Of a stretch of 64,000 bases of DNA, positions 35,030 through 53,721 are shown piece by piece (the first letter of the stretch is position 1; the number at the start of each line of letters is the position of its first letter). The DNA comes from Ilex aquifolium (Eukaryota; Streptophyta; Magnoliopsida; Aquifoliales; Aquifoliaceae), in the NCBI GenBank assembly GCA_951799425.1, contig OX637396.1:9823201-9887200 (forward strand). The letters run 5' to 3'. Position numbers and translations under genes: made by a program. The notes beneath the pieces are model-generated. The model did not search any database. It was not told the origin of the DNA and was given only the letters and a program-made list of their open reading frames with translations.

Positions 35030-36945
35030 CCCAAGTGGGCGTGCAGGAAATGCGGAGCAGTCCCTTGGGCGTGCAGCAGAGGCGGAGCAGCCCCTTGGGC
35101 GTGCAGTTGAGGCGGAGCAGCCCTGTGGGCGTGCAGCCGGGGCGGAGCTGATTTGGGCGAGCAGGCACAGAGAGGCACATTCCTGGGCGCCAACCTGGGC
35201 GTGCAGCCTGTTGAGACGTTGAGGGTGCTGATCTGGGCGAGCAGCACTATTCTGGGATAGCAGAAATTTTTTTTTTTTTTTTGAAAAAACTTCGGGAGGT
35301 CAAAAAAGCTGTTTCTGAGTCTTTTTTGGACTTTTTACAGCATCACTCACAGCCAAAGGCTGTGAGTATTGTAGGACTCGTCGAGAGCTTCGATTTGATA
35401 TATTATGGGCCCTATTTGGAGTTACGGAGCAGAAGTTACGGTCAAAACTTCGAGCATAGAGTTGGGCGAGCGTGTTTGGGCGTCCAGGCAGCTTTTGGGC
35501 GAGCACACTGTGTCTTGGGCGAGCAGATAGGGTCCTGGGCGAGCAGGAATTTTTTTTTTTTTTTTTCCGAAAAAACTTCGGGAGGCCAAAACAGCTGTTT
35601 CTGAGCCTTTTTTGGACTTTTTACAGCATCATTCACTGCCATAGGCAGTGAGTTTTGTAGGGCTCGCCGAGATCTTCGATTTGATATATTATAAGCCCCA
35701 TTTCGAGCACCTTGGACGAGCGGCCTGCTGCGCGGACTGCCTGGGCACGCTGCCTGGGCGTGCGGACTGCCTGGGCGCGCTGCCTGGGCGCGCGGACTGC
35801 CTGGGCACGCTGCCTGGGGCTTCCTTGGGTGAGTCTGGGGCTGCCTTGGGTGAGCCTGGGGCTTCCTTGGGTGAGTTTAGTTCTGTAGTCAAAAGGCAGA
35901 GTACGCCGAACACTTTTGGTGGTGATGATCCGACTCCACCGAGTGAACTTTTTGAAACTCCTTTTGATTGACAATTTTCTCCCTTTCAGTAGGCTCCTCT
36001 CACCTGTGGAACTCCATTAGCTATATAAACTCCTTCTTTCACTCCCTTTTTTGGATTTTTGAAGGGCATTAGATGATGGAGGTGACTTGGCGAGCACTTT
36101 GCTCATAGTGGAAGTGATTTGAGCGAGCTCAGCTGGCGCGAGGCCTTGGGCGAGCCTGGGCTGCCTTGGGCGCGAAGTTGGGTGCCTGAGAGCATTTGAA
36201 AGGCTGGGCGCCCGAGGAGGAGGGCTGGGCGCCTGAGGAGGAGACCTGGGCGCTTGAGAGTGTCTGGGCGCCTGGTGTGATGACCTGGACGCCAGGGATG
36301 GTCTGGGCACCTGAGGAAGAGGTCTGGGCGCCTGAGGAGGAGACCTGGGACGCCGGAGATTGCCTGGGCGCCTGGTGTGATGACCTGGGCGCCTGGGGAT
36401 GGTCTGGGCGACCAGGTCGGCTAGGCAGCTATTTTTGGGCAGCCAGACAGCTGGGTACGCTGATCTAATGTAGTCCCTTTGGTTGCAGACGACCTAAGTT
36501 TCAAGATCCTGCCTTTTGAGACCGAGCTTTTGGAGAGAGTCCTTAAGCTTGAGGTATAGGCTGCCTGTTTAAGAACAGTACAGAGACCAAGCTTTTGGCG
36601 ACTTGCGAGAGAGCCGCTAAGCTGGATATATAGGCTGCCTATTTGAGAACAGTGCAGAGATGGGTAGGCTGCCTGCTTGAGAGCAGTACAGAGGTAGGCT
36701 GCCTGCTTAAGAGCAGAACAGAGATATGCCAAGCTTTTTTGGCGACCCGCGAGAGAGCCGCTAAGCTGGAGATAGGCTGCCTGCTTAAGAGCAGTGCAGA
36801 AATAGGCTGCCTGCTTAAGAGCAGTGCAGAGATTAGTTGCCTGCTTAAGAGCAGTGCAGAGGTAGGCTAAGCTTTTTTGGCGTCTCGTGAGAGAGCCTGC
36901 TCAGCTGGAGATATATTGCCTGTTTGAGAACAGTGCAGAGACAGG
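35030..36945 (-). repeat. Tandem repeats in the 3' interior of element 2
   Basis: Three repeat types, given as + strand sequence. GGGCGTGCAG / GGGCGAGCAG units lie at 35030-35260 and 35700-35870. GGGCGCCTGAGGAGGAGAC units lie at 36200-36420. GGCTGCCTGCTTAAGAGCAG units lie at 36550-36945. The last type is the counterpart of the 142-bp repeats of element 1, so the repeat content is a conserved property of the family while copy numbers differ. Confidence 0.85.
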
Positions 36946-38166
36946 TCAAGGTTTTGGCGATCCATGAGGTGATTCACCTCGCCTGGACCTGTTGATTTCT
37001 TTAGCATTTATATATTTTTGAGCTTTTGCCAATAGTTCTGGCATACTCTTTGGTGGTCGCTTCATCACTGAGAAGAGGAAGCTTGATGACCGGAGGCCTC
37101 CCAAGAAGGCAGTCATGCTAACCTTTTCATCGGGCTCCTCAACCTGAAGGACCTCCTCGTTAAAACGAGTGAGGTACCTCCTTAAGCTCTCATCTCGGTC
37201 CTGCTTTATGCTGAGCAGGTGGGTGGTAGGCTTCTGGTGCCAGCGTCCTCCAATAAAGTGCGACACGAAGGGCCTGCTCAACTCAGCAAATGAGCCAATG
37301 GAGGCTGGGGAGAGCTTGGCGAACCATTGTCGAGCAGATCCCTTCAAGGTGGTTGGGAACGCTCTGCACATGATTTCGTCGGGGACACTGTGCAGCTGCA
37401 TTAGGGTCTTGTAAGTCTCCAGGTGGTCCAGTGGATCTTTCTTCCCGTCAAAGGTCTCCACCGATGGCATTTTAAACTTTTGAAGGAGGGGGTAGTTCGC
37501 CACGTCTGGCTTGAAAGGCGTGTCAGTTCGCCTCACAAGATAGTCCACAGTCTCAGGTCCTTGCGCCTTCATGGCATTGAAGACGTCACCTAGCTGATTT
37601 TGTACTTCTTTGATTTTATCATTCCAATGATTGGGGGCTCCTCTGGAATGAACATGGGAGTGACTCCCATGTTCCATGCTTTGATTCACGCCTTCATCCT
37701 CTTGGAGATGAGGGTTTCCACCGTGAGAAGCAGGAGGAGGAGGTGGAAATCCCTCGTGATGGGCTTCCCTGTGTGGGGCGCCTAGGGGGATTCCAAAGGG
37801 GGCGCCCAGCCCTGCAGGGTCGCCTAGGTGTGGAGCGGCAGGGTGTGGAGCGCCTAGGTGTGGAGCAGCAGGGTGCGGAGCAGCAAGGTGTGGAGCAGCA
37901 GGGTGCGGAGCTCCTTGGCCCTCAGGATGTGGAGCTCCTCGAGGTCCTCTGAGCTGTGCTCCACCAAGTTGTGCTCCTCCTTGTCTAGCGAGCATAAGTT
38001 GCAGTATCTGCTGGTTTTGGGCCACCAGCTGCTGCATGGTCTCCAACATTTGCTGAGGATTTGGTGCTGGAGAGTTCGGGACAGGGTTGGTAACTGGAGG
38101 AGCAACCTCCTCCTCTCGTGTAAGATTGTCTTCATGTTGGTTCATTGACCGGGTAGTGATTGCCAT
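36946..38166 (-). CDS. Retrotransposon Gag polyprotein (element 2)
   Basis: Intact frame of 406 codons, homologous over its whole length to the gag of element 1. The N-terminal Gln/Met-rich helix is kept. The Pro/Ala/His/Gly linker is longer because of extra PHPAAPHLGA-type repeats. The core (KDPLDHLETYKTLMQL, FPTTLKGSARQWF, MTAFLGGLRSSSFLF) is the plant Gypsy gag domain. No zinc knuckle or pol is present. The start lies 63 nt from the LTR. Confidence 0.93.
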   Translation of the reverse strand: MAITTRSMNQHEDNLTREEEVAPPVTNPVPNSPAPNPQQMLETMQQLVAQNQQILQLMLARQGGAQLGGAQLRGPRGAPHPEGQGAPHPAAPHLAAPHPAAPHLGAPHPAAPHLGDPAGLGAPFGIPLGAPHREAHHEGFPPPPPASHGGNPHLQEDEGVNQSMEHGSHSHVHSRGAPNHWNDKIKEVQNQLGDVFNAMKAQGPETVDYLVRRTDTPFKPDVANYPLLQKFKMPSVETFDGKKDPLDHLETYKTLMQLHSVPDEIMCRAFPTTLKGSARQWFAKLSPASIGSFAELSRPFVSHFIGGRWHQKPTTHLLSIKQDRDESLRRYLTRFNEEVLQVEEPDEKVSMTAFLGGLRSSSFLFSVMKRPPKSMPELLAKAQKYINAKEINRSRRGESPHGSPKP

Positions 38167-38208
38167 TGGTTCAGTAAATAGAATGTTTTAAAATGAGAAT
38201 TTTGTCGA

Positions 38209-38226
38209 TTCCCACAGACGGCGCCA
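38209..38226 (-). other. Primer-binding site of element 2
   Basis: Reverse complement of TTCCCACAGACGGCGCCA, identical over 18 bp to that of element 1 and placed 3 bp inside the 5' LTR. Confidence 0.8.
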
Positions 38227-38229
38227 AAC

Positions 38230-38822
38230 TGATGATGCACAAATTCGACTTTGCACATCACTAGTCAAGTAAGTTGGAAATAAAGTAATAATTAAAGTAG
38301 AGAGAGACGAGATTTATAGTGGTTCGGTCAGTTTGACCTACGTCCACTTTGGAATGGCAGAGGGTTGCCGGTATTTTATTGATTCCGATGAACGGAGAGT
38401 AACAGATTGGAGAGGAAGATGAGTTTTATGCTCTATTGAGTGTGATCTGCCTTCTTCCTTCTTCCTTCTGTGTTCTGATCCCATCCTTCCCCAAGTGTGG
38501 GAGAGGCTTACATTTTATAGTCATTCTCCAACAGAGTGGAGCTATTAAGTGGTAAATATCTGGCTATCCTGGTGGAACTTGCAGATTCTTCTCAACGGGT
38601 GTGGCCGTTGAGGAGCTCCCCACGAGACTCGGTCCAAGTTGACTGCTTCCAAGGTGGTAGAGAAGGTAAGGTTGCTCTCTGGATCTTTGTAGCTAAGCCG
38701 AGGCAGCTCTGTGGTGCACTTAATTGAGCTTGAATCTTATTGGGCCTGAGTCTTCATAAGTTTGAGCCTTTAATTGCAACTGGCTTCAGTATGGTTTTGG
38801 TCCTTGTGGGCCTGGCCCATCA
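38230..38822 (-). repeat. 5' LTR of element 2
   Basis: 593 bp. On the + strand it starts TGATGATGCACAAATT and ends CCTGGCCCATCA. It carries a TATAAAA on the minus strand (38513-38519). Confidence 0.95.
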
Positions 38823-38827
38823 GAAAG

Positions 38828-39514
38828 TATTGGGTTCTGATGTCTTTTTCTTTACCTCCTCCATTTTATTTTTCAGTTTTTGGATTTTTAAAAGGTGTTT
38901 GATTAGTGTTTTAATTGCAGTTTGCTTTTTTAGTTGAACAAAAAAAAAGTGACTTAGAATATGATTTATTACAAGTTAAAGACATGGGAGTTTCCAAATT
39001 GAGAAGTTCAATCTGATCAAACAAACCTAGTAGTTGTTTTTTTTATGCTTAGTTGGTTTCTGTCATGTGGATTAATTAAACGCCATTCAGGAGGATTTAG
39101 AGAAGAGAATTGCTCCTTGCGTGTTGTTTGTTTGATAAAATTGGGGTTGAGAGAACTATTTTTAATTTTTTCAAGGGCAGATCTTATACTTTCCTACTGA
39201 AATAGAACGGGTATAATGAATGTTGATCCATCCTTTGCTGTATTTTTTTAGTGTTAAGTTTACCATTTACGTAATATTTTGCAATTGTTTGATGGGAATG
39301 CGCTTTTCTTTTATTCATCAACTTGGTGTGCACCTTTCCTTTTTCTCTTTATGGGGCATCATCTGCTATTTTATGCTGAAATGGATGTGTAGCAATACTT
39401 TTGAATTTCTTATAATGGCATTGCCATTGCCACTTAAATGGGACTGAATCTCATGACTTTCCATCACTCCCTTTCCTTGCTGTTTTGAGCTCAGCTTCGT
39501 AGTGGGTGTTTTGA
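38828..39514. other. Intergenic, nothing recognised
   Basis: T-rich spacer between element 2 and the kelch pseudogene. It may contain decayed upstream sequence of the pseudogene's parent gene. No supported feature. Confidence 0.4.
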
Positions 39515-40400
39515 ATGAGATCAAAGAAAAAAGGGGTTAACTTGGCAGGCTTGATGCCGTTGGCTGGGTGTTTGATGGGGGCTATATTACTTTTAAACAA
39601 TCCCAGGGCCAGAACAGGCAAACTCTGTGAGGTTTTGCGTAGTGAAACCTGCAAGAGACAAAGGACTTTGTCAAGCTTCTGTGAACAACACAGGAGTGCC
39701 GATACATTGGTACCATGATTAACCGTGATAAGCTTTTGTGGTATGCTTTGGACCCAATGTCTAAGAAATGGCAAGGGTTGCCACCAATGCCCCAATGTCT
39801 CTGTAGAAGATGGATCTAAAAGAGGCTTATATGGCCTTCGGGTATGGAATATGGTGGGGTCAAGCATTAGGATTGCAGATGTAATGAGAGGTTGGCTTGG
39901 AAGGAAGGGTGCAGTGGATCAACTTCCATTTTGTGGTTCTGCCATTGGGGCTGTTGATGGATGCCTCTACATGCTTGGTGGATTCTACAAAGCGTCAGCC
40001 TTGAGATGTGTCTGGCATTATGATCCTATCCTAAATGCATGGAGTGAAGTGCATCCCTTGACCATAGATAGAGCTTATTGTAAGACAGGTGTTCTAAACA
40101 ACAAGCTTTATGCTGTTGGAGGTGTTGGTAGGGGTCGTGGTGGACTGAAAGTCGATTCAATGTGTATAATAACCAAGACGACGAAAGGAAAGTGATTGAA
40201 GGAGATATCCCCATTCGTAACTTTATGGATTCAGAATTTTACATATCTACTTGCTGTTTTACTTGGGAGGCTTCATGTGACGACTAAAGATGGCAATCGT
40301 AATGTTGCAGTCATGCCGGCTGATAGTGAAAATCATTTAGGCACCTCCTCATCTACCTCATCGACTCTTTTTGATAACTCTTCTCAGCAGTTGTTGGTAA
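39515..40400 (+). pseudogene. F-box/kelch-repeat protein pseudogene (At1g22040-like)
   Basis: Translated pieces line up in order with a plant F-box/kelch protein of about 475 residues that acts as an SCF ubiquitin-ligase adaptor. The N-terminal part (39515-39718, ending ETCKRQRTLSSFCEQHRS) is joined directly to WYALDPMSKKWQGLPPMP at about 39738-39790, so the F-box is deleted. A frameshift leads to VWNMVGSSIRIADVMRGWLG and the kelch segments AVDGCLYMLGGF and KLYAVGGVGRGRGGL (to about 40145). A second large internal deletion and another frameshift precede a C-terminal remnant, GRLHVTTKDGNRNVAVMPAD (to about 40385). No introns are seen. Several frame breaks and two deletions make it non-functional. 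Confidence 0.85.
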
Positions 40401-40720
40401 TGTATTTTTGTTTGGCAAGTAACGTTTGTGATCAATTTTGCACCAGATTTTCATTCCATTTATTGTTTGTACAAGAGGCCTGGTTCTACTTGCTTTTCTA
40501 GTTTTTACCCTTCTTGCACTCGGTTATCTGCAAATTGCCTTCCTCTCTCTGCACTTCACATTCTATGTATGCTCATGTAGTATTCTTTCACTTTGGTGAT
40601 GCATTCTAAACCCCCCAAGTTATCAAATGTCTTCAAATAACAGAGTTATATTCAGGATACTTGGCACCATGGTAATTCATATCTTACTTCAGTGTAGTTC
40701 CTTGTTGTGTGTTCAACTTG
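40401..40720. other. Spacer between kelch pseudogene and duplication copy B
   Basis: T-rich sequence without a supported feature. It may include decayed 3' sequence of the kelch gene. Confidence 0.4.
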
Positions 40721-40834
40721 GCTATATGGGCAGCAATGAGAAGGTGTTTACAGGGCTAATCTTATAAAGAAGTAATTAAGGCACTAATTTTTTGTGTAAT
40801 GCTTATGTCTGCAAATGAGGTACTTCTCCAACAA

Positions 40835-40854
40835 CCCCCCCCCCCCCCCCCCCC
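40835..40854 (+). repeat. Poly-C tract
   Basis: 20 consecutive C, the counterpart of the 24-C tract at 17821. Confidence 0.9.
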
Positions 40855-41328
40855 TCCTTTTTATTTGCTCATAAAACATCCATGTTTACCAAATGCAGGT
40901 TGACTCATCTTTATAGCAAGCCTTAGGAGGGTGGCGTATAAGTCAATATAGCCATAATTGAGAATCCTGTAGTTAGGATTTGACTGCATCATCATACAAA
41001 CCCTGTGATCTAACTATGTAGAAACATCAAGGCATACGATGTGGCCAGATTCCATCCGCAGTATTCTCATCTTGGAGTTGTGTTGGGCTTAAATTCTCTC
41101 TCTCTAAGTCGATTCAACTTGATCCAAACTTCTCATCGGTGACCTTTTCAAACTCACAATCTATATATATACCTTTCCATGATGTGAGATTTTGACAAAC
41201 AATAAGTACAAAATTGCAAAGCAATTCTCTTTAATTAATATAGTTGACATAGGAAAAGAAGAAAGTATATTCTTATTGTCCAAGTAGTATTAATGTGCCA
41301 ATGTTCATAGTCCAAAGACAAGCTATGT

Positions 41329-41651
41329 TTAAGTACCAGAATACAATAATTTTGAAACAAAATTACTCAACTACAACACTTTTAAACATACTTATCAAAG
41401 TAAGCCATTTTTTAAAAAAGTGGGGTCAACAATTCTGTTTTTTTAACAAAAACATGGTTTATGAAAAGTATTTAAAAGCGTGATTGTTGAAAAGATCATG
41501 TTTTTATTTAAAAACGGGGTCAACAACTCCGTTTTTTAACAAAAGTAGGATCAATAATTCCGCTTTTAAAAAGTGTTGTAATTTAATAAATAAGTTCAAA
41601 AATGCTGCAATTTATAATTTTGTTGCAAAATTGCTGTATTTTGATACTTAA
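41329..41651. mobile_element. Palindromic MITE abutting the ALD1-B stop codon
   Basis: Counterpart of 18319-18640, with inverted ends TTAAGTACCAGAATAC and TTAAGTATCAAAATAC (reversed). It ends 10 bp past the stop codon of ALD1-B. Confidence 0.7.
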
Positions 41652-41661
41652 TACCACTTAT

Positions 41662-48883
<7,222 letters not shown>

Positions 48884-48979
48884 CTTTCTTTCGAAAACTT
48901 CTCTGCAATGACAGGCCTCTAGGGTTTTTGCTCTTGATCGATGACAGATGAGTGGTAGAAAGAATATGTACATCCATAC

Positions 48980-48990
48980 ATATATATATA
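48980..48990 (-). promoter_or_regulatory. TATA-like box of ALD1-B
   Basis: TATATATATA run about 97 nt upstream of the ALD1-B start codon on the minus strand. Distance and composition fit a TATA box, but it is also a simple repeat. Copy A has no equivalent because this region lies outside the duplication. Confidence 0.35.
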
Positions 48991-49797
48991 CAAATATTAT
49001 ACCACCATGACTAAGTGAAGTTTATTGTTACTTTCAATAATTACCCATATGATCAAATGTCAAAGGAGACACCCATGTATTTTCAACTTTCTTCATGCTT
49101 GAACCTTCGATGCAAACACGTGGGGTAATCCAACGGTTCACACCATTCATCAAAATAACATTCCCAAAAAATTAATTAATAAAGGACAAGATGATCTAGC
49201 TGTTTGCCACAGCTCCTAGCCTTCTTCCCAGTCCCACCTACTATTTCTTTTTCTGTATGTTACCTTCTTGACTGGTGCTTTTTTAATGGAAAATCAATGG
49301 AGGTTCTTTTCCTTGATACTGCCTCGCCGTGGACTGAATATAGGAGAGTTGATACTCATAAAGATGATATCACCGTCGAATTGTCTCAGTTGTATAGTCT
49401 TTTCTCTCTCTCTCTCTCTCTCTGATCTCTCTCTACCTTCTATATTCTTTCAATGGTTGCCTCCTGTTCCAAGTCTGTCCTTGGAACAGGAAATTTCTTT
49501 TTTTGAATCAGGAACGGAGCCAAAAAAATTATCATAGTGGATGCAAATTTAAATAATAACATGATATAAAATTGAATTAATAATAAATACAAAACATTAA
49601 ATATTGATTAGGAACAATTATATTCAACACATTTGAAGGGTTTTCGAGTAGTTTTTTATATTTTGAAAAAATTGGATAATAATCTCATTATCAATATAAT
49701 TAATGATGTTTCCCTATAAATTCAAATTAACAATGGTGATAGAGTGAGAGACTGAACAAGATATAAGGAGAGAGATAACACAAAGGCTCATAATGGT
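48991..49797. other. ALD1-B upstream region
   Basis: Presumed promoter sequence. TTTGAC (W-box core TTGAC) occurs on the minus strand at 49059-49064, which would fit WRKY control but is a short motif. A CT repeat lies at about 49404-49426. CAGGAACGGAGCC near 49510 resembles the terminus of a hAT-like element. No coding region was recognised. Confidence 0.35.
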
Positions 49798-49806
49798 TTT
49801 TCAATA

Positions 49807-50080
49807 GGGTGAAATTTACTTTGAACCCCGAAAGATTAGATATTTAATATTGCACCTTCAATGTATTAAAAGTGTTTCAATATGGTCCTTCCTCTAGCTT
49901 TCGTTACTTGTAATGTTAATGTCAATTGGGTGATTTTTGATAGAATAAACAACAAAAGCTAACAGAATGATCACATTACAATTTTTTTAATATATTGTGG
50001 GTACAATGTGATAAATTTAATTTTTAAGAGTTCAAAGTAAAAAAATTTAAATCTTTCAAGGTACAAAGTACAGTTCCCCA
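49807..50080 (+). mobile_element. Mutator-type MITE, family M1
   Basis: Perfect 9-bp target duplication TTTTCAATA (49798-49806 and 50081-50089). Inverted ends are GGGTGAAATTTACTTTGAAC and, reversed, GGGGAACTGTACTTTGTACC. Same family as 15351-15654. Confidence 0.8.
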
Positions 50081-50089
50081 TTTTCAATA

Positions 50090-51362
50090 ATATCGAGGAG
50101 ATTAACAAACAAACTATAACAGTTTCCAAAATAAAAAGTATAAATTTAATCTAAATGTGAGAGATGACTAAGTGGATCAAGATGCATGAGAGTTTTTTTT
50201 TTTTTTTTTTGAGGGAACAAATTTATTTTACATCATAACGCCTATAGAAATTTGTTTTAAAAAAAAAAACGAATTGAGTGAGGGCAGAGTGATTCTGCCC
50301 CTCGCTCGTATAAAAAGAGTAATCATACTAAAAATTACTATAGAATAAGGGTGAGATTACGATTTAATTTGGTGATATTTTAATAAAATAAGATTTCACC
50401 AGTCGTGATTTAAAGAGTTGTATCTAACATTTTCCAGACATAATTTCACCCCAAATAACTATTTACTAACAATTTTTGGCAAGATAAGTTTTTTAAGTTT
50501 GTAGTCTTACCCTACTTTCTATATGCATAAAGATGTATTATTGCTTGATCTAAAAATAACATAATCCTAAAATTTCTGGGTAATAGAATGGTTCAAATAC
50601 TAAAGCTAGTACCTCGCTTACCAAAACGAACAATATTGTACAATGAAGGAGTGGTTCACCAAAAATTTATGCAGAGGAAATTTAATTTTCCCTTTTGAAA
50701 AGTTAATCAGGTTTTGTATATAATAAAAAAAAAAGACTATGATTTTGTTCAAAGTCACATTACACAGCAAAATTCCATGCAGTTTCTGACATGCTCACCT
50801 GAATTTCATCAAAATTTCTTACCAATATTTGAGTCAGCAGTATTAAATTCACACTAAATTACACTGAAACTATGGTATCTTACAATATTGCATTTCTCCA
50901 ACTTCCCCTTTTTCACAATACCAAAAGATATTAAGTAAAACAAGAGCCAAAAAACTGCAATTACCCATTCGTGTGGAGTTAGCTTGGGAAAAACTATAAA
51001 CTCGAACGTACTGGGCTTGACTCTCAAGCTGTTGTCTCTCGTGTTTAATCGATACTTGTGGGGAGCGAACATTTGTAGGTATCTAGGTTGTGTAATGCAA
51101 TTATAACTTAAAAAATTGACATAATTTGTTGACCTAATGATGTGACAGTGACATTGTCTAATATTGTTATTGTGATTGTAACTTTTGGACATCTTCATTA
51201 GGACTCTATCACTTGACACATCATTAAGTCAACAAATTAAGTCAATTTTTTATATCCCAATAACATTACTATCTAGATTTACTCTGCGAGAGAATCTATT
51301 ACATATGATCTTATCTTGTAGAGGTTTCTATTAAAAAAAATAGAAAAAAATAAGAAGAGAAA
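50090..51362. other. Intergenic, nothing recognised
   Basis: AT-rich sequence with a T-run at about 50193-50210 and no supported gene. The open frame at 50854-51219 (minus) shows no recognisable domain. Confidence 0.4.
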
Positions 51363-51370
51363 TATGGGAT

Positions 51371-51649
51371 TAGGGGTGGTAATCGAGATGAGCTACTCTG
51401 ACTCGGCTCAAATAGGATTAGGCTCGAACTCCACTTGTATTTTAAACGAGTTGAGTTTGAACAATTTTTTCTAAACGAGCCTAAAAAGACTCGACTCGTT
51501 TATATATATAATAGTCGAGCTATTTGGGATTGAACTAGGTTCATTTTCTAAACAAACCAAGTTTTAACAATTTTTTAAACTCGTTTAAAAAAACGAATTC
51601 GAGAAGCTCGGGCTCAAGCTCACAAAATTCGGATCGATTAACACCTTTA
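51371..51649 (+). mobile_element. hAT-type MITE
   Basis: Ends TAGGGGTGGTAATCGA and, reversed, TAAAGGTGTTAATCGA. Flanks TATGGGAT (51363-51370) and GATGGGAT (51650-51657) match at 7 of 8. An 8-bp duplication fits the hAT superfamily. Related to 14402-14645. Confidence 0.7.
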
Positions 51650-51657
51650 GATGGGAT

Positions 51658-53713
51658 GGTTGGAAAAGAAAATTTCCAAGAAAAAGTCAGTTTAAGCAGT
51701 GCATATGTGCTAAATACTAATGAATGTTGACCAGAGAACTAAAAGTAATCGTCAATTCATAAGACTCCAGCCACTGATTCAATTCTGGCACACCAGGACC
51801 AAGAGGAAAGAGAAGGAAAATAACAGAAAATGAAAGGGACCCAACTAAGACAATAACCATGTTTATTTGACCTTTAGAAATTTTATATATATATATATGC
51901 CCAACAAAAACCCTGCAGAGAAGAAGAAAATGCAACGAAATTGACTTGTATTGTATGAAAAATATGAAGAAACTTACTACTTTTCAACTGTATTGACTTA
52001 CAACATTGAGAGACCAAGCAAACTTACATGCATTATTTGTTCAAAAAAGACCAAACTTACATGTATTGAGGAAATAAATTATCACTGCATTAGAGGGTGA
52101 AAATGGTTGTATCTAGTGCACGAAGCTGTAGCGAGTGTGGAGGAGGAAAACGATAGGCAATTTTACCTAAATATGACAATTTTAGACACAATTTACATAC
52201 CCGACATGAAATTAATATGAAATTAGTACATTTAGATTTGGATTAGTTCTCAGTGGGTTCGGGTGGACGCGTCAAATAAATCGATCGACGTAAATTTAGC
52301 TAAACATGACACAAATCTTCTACAAAACACAACTTATATACAGTACGAACTTAACACAATACAAATCTGACTATACACAATTATAAATGGGTTGATATGG
52401 GTAATTTTGACATAGCTCATTGAGAATCTTAAATTTTCTTACCCTTATTTCGTAGCGACTGATTCATGGAATTGTACGTATGTGCAACTTCTGTGGAAAT
52501 GGGCACCTGTCATTGCTCCATTCCGACCTCTAAGATAAAGTCAAATCAAAATAGAATAAATGCAATTTCTTTTCAATAGACACACACATACAAAGTCAGT
52601 GAACACCCACATGTACAAACCAGTGAACATATGAAATCCAAGATGCCCTGGAAAACCACATGTTTGGCCCAATAGTTTTCTATACTTTTGAAAAAAACAA
52701 TATTCAACAACACATATATACATTCCAAGGGTGACCAAAAGAGCCCATCATTTTCAGATATACACTCAGCAATAGAATAAGATGAAACCCTAACATCTGT
52801 TTTTGAGTAAAAACCTCCAAAGGCCAGCTGTGGGCAATTAATGGTTAAAAGCCCTTTTGACAAAGAAGTCTTGTTCATTTATGTGGAAATACTCTTAAAC
52901 ACACACACACACACACCAGAAGATCCTACACAGATATGTTTGTCTGAGATGATGTTGGACAGGGGTATTGAATTTGGAATGTCTTGACAAACGTACCAGT
53001 GGTAACAATTAATATACATTATTGAATTATTTTTTACTACGATGGAGAATTGTAATCACGCATCTTTTAAACTCGGGACACGTACAATCACCCTCAAATA
53101 ATGCACATCATGTGAGACTCAAACTTGAAACAGGGGCGGCTCAACAGTGTTGTTGAAAAAGTTTGGACTTTACGCCCTATTTTTAAGGAAGACCCCAAAT
53201 TTATTTAGATATCATAAATAGTCCATGTAAAAAAACTAAATTCACAAATACTTTAAGCCCTATAAAAAAGCCAATTAAAAAAAAATTAAGGCCTCATTTC
53301 AAGAAAGACCCCATAATTTATATACGTGCAGTAATAGTACACACATAAAATTTAAATTCATGCTCAAATAAAAGATTTCAACTTAAATAGATTAAGCCTA
53401 TTAATTTAGCTGTGAAATTAAAAGGCCCTAAAAATTATATTTTAAAAAAACAGAAAAAAAAACTAACAGTAAAACTAAAGCTACTAAAAAATCTAGTCTT
53501 CACCCCACAAAAAAGTCGAGTTCAATTATTCTTTCTCTCTTATTATCAAGTTCAAAAATGGTCATAAAAACTTAAATATAAAATTTTAATTAATATTTTA
53601 TATATTTAAAAAAATTAAAAAATAAATTTATTATTAATATTAAAAATAAAAAATACCTACTTTATTGTTTTCGCTTTAAGCTCGAGAATGTCTCGAGCTG
53701 CCATGACTTGAAA
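51658..53713. other. Intergenic, no gene recognised
   Basis: AT-rich. A (CA)n run lies at about 52897-52915. CAGGGGCGGCTCAAC near 53133 resembles a transposon terminus without a partner. Short open frames lack recognisable domains. Confidence 0.4.
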
Positions 53714-53721
53714 TCTGTAAG

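Larger units (their letters stand above)
34277..38822 (-). mobile_element. Gag-only LTR retrotransposon (TR-GAG type), element 2
   Basis: Complete 4.55 kb element on the minus strand with perfect target duplication GAAAG (34272-34276 and 38823-38827). It has the same architecture as element 1: LTR start TGATGGGYC, identical primer-binding site, intact gag, no pol, tandem-repeat interior and polypurine tract. The LTR sequence has diverged strongly from that of element 1 outside the ends and the stretch around GTGGACGTAGGCC / GTGGTTCGGTCAG, so the two belong to different subfamilies. The two LTRs of this copy differ at only about ten positions plus one short CTTCCTT-type unit, so the insertion is recent. 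Inside, a segment with TTCGGGAGGYCAAAA and TTTTTACAGCATCA occurs twice (about 35275-35420 and 35565-35700). Element 1 has it once. Confidence 0.95.

Noticed and set aside
49059-49064. W-box as evidence for WRKY control of ALD1-B
   Set aside because: A single core motif is expected by chance in this length. Noted only as a possibility.
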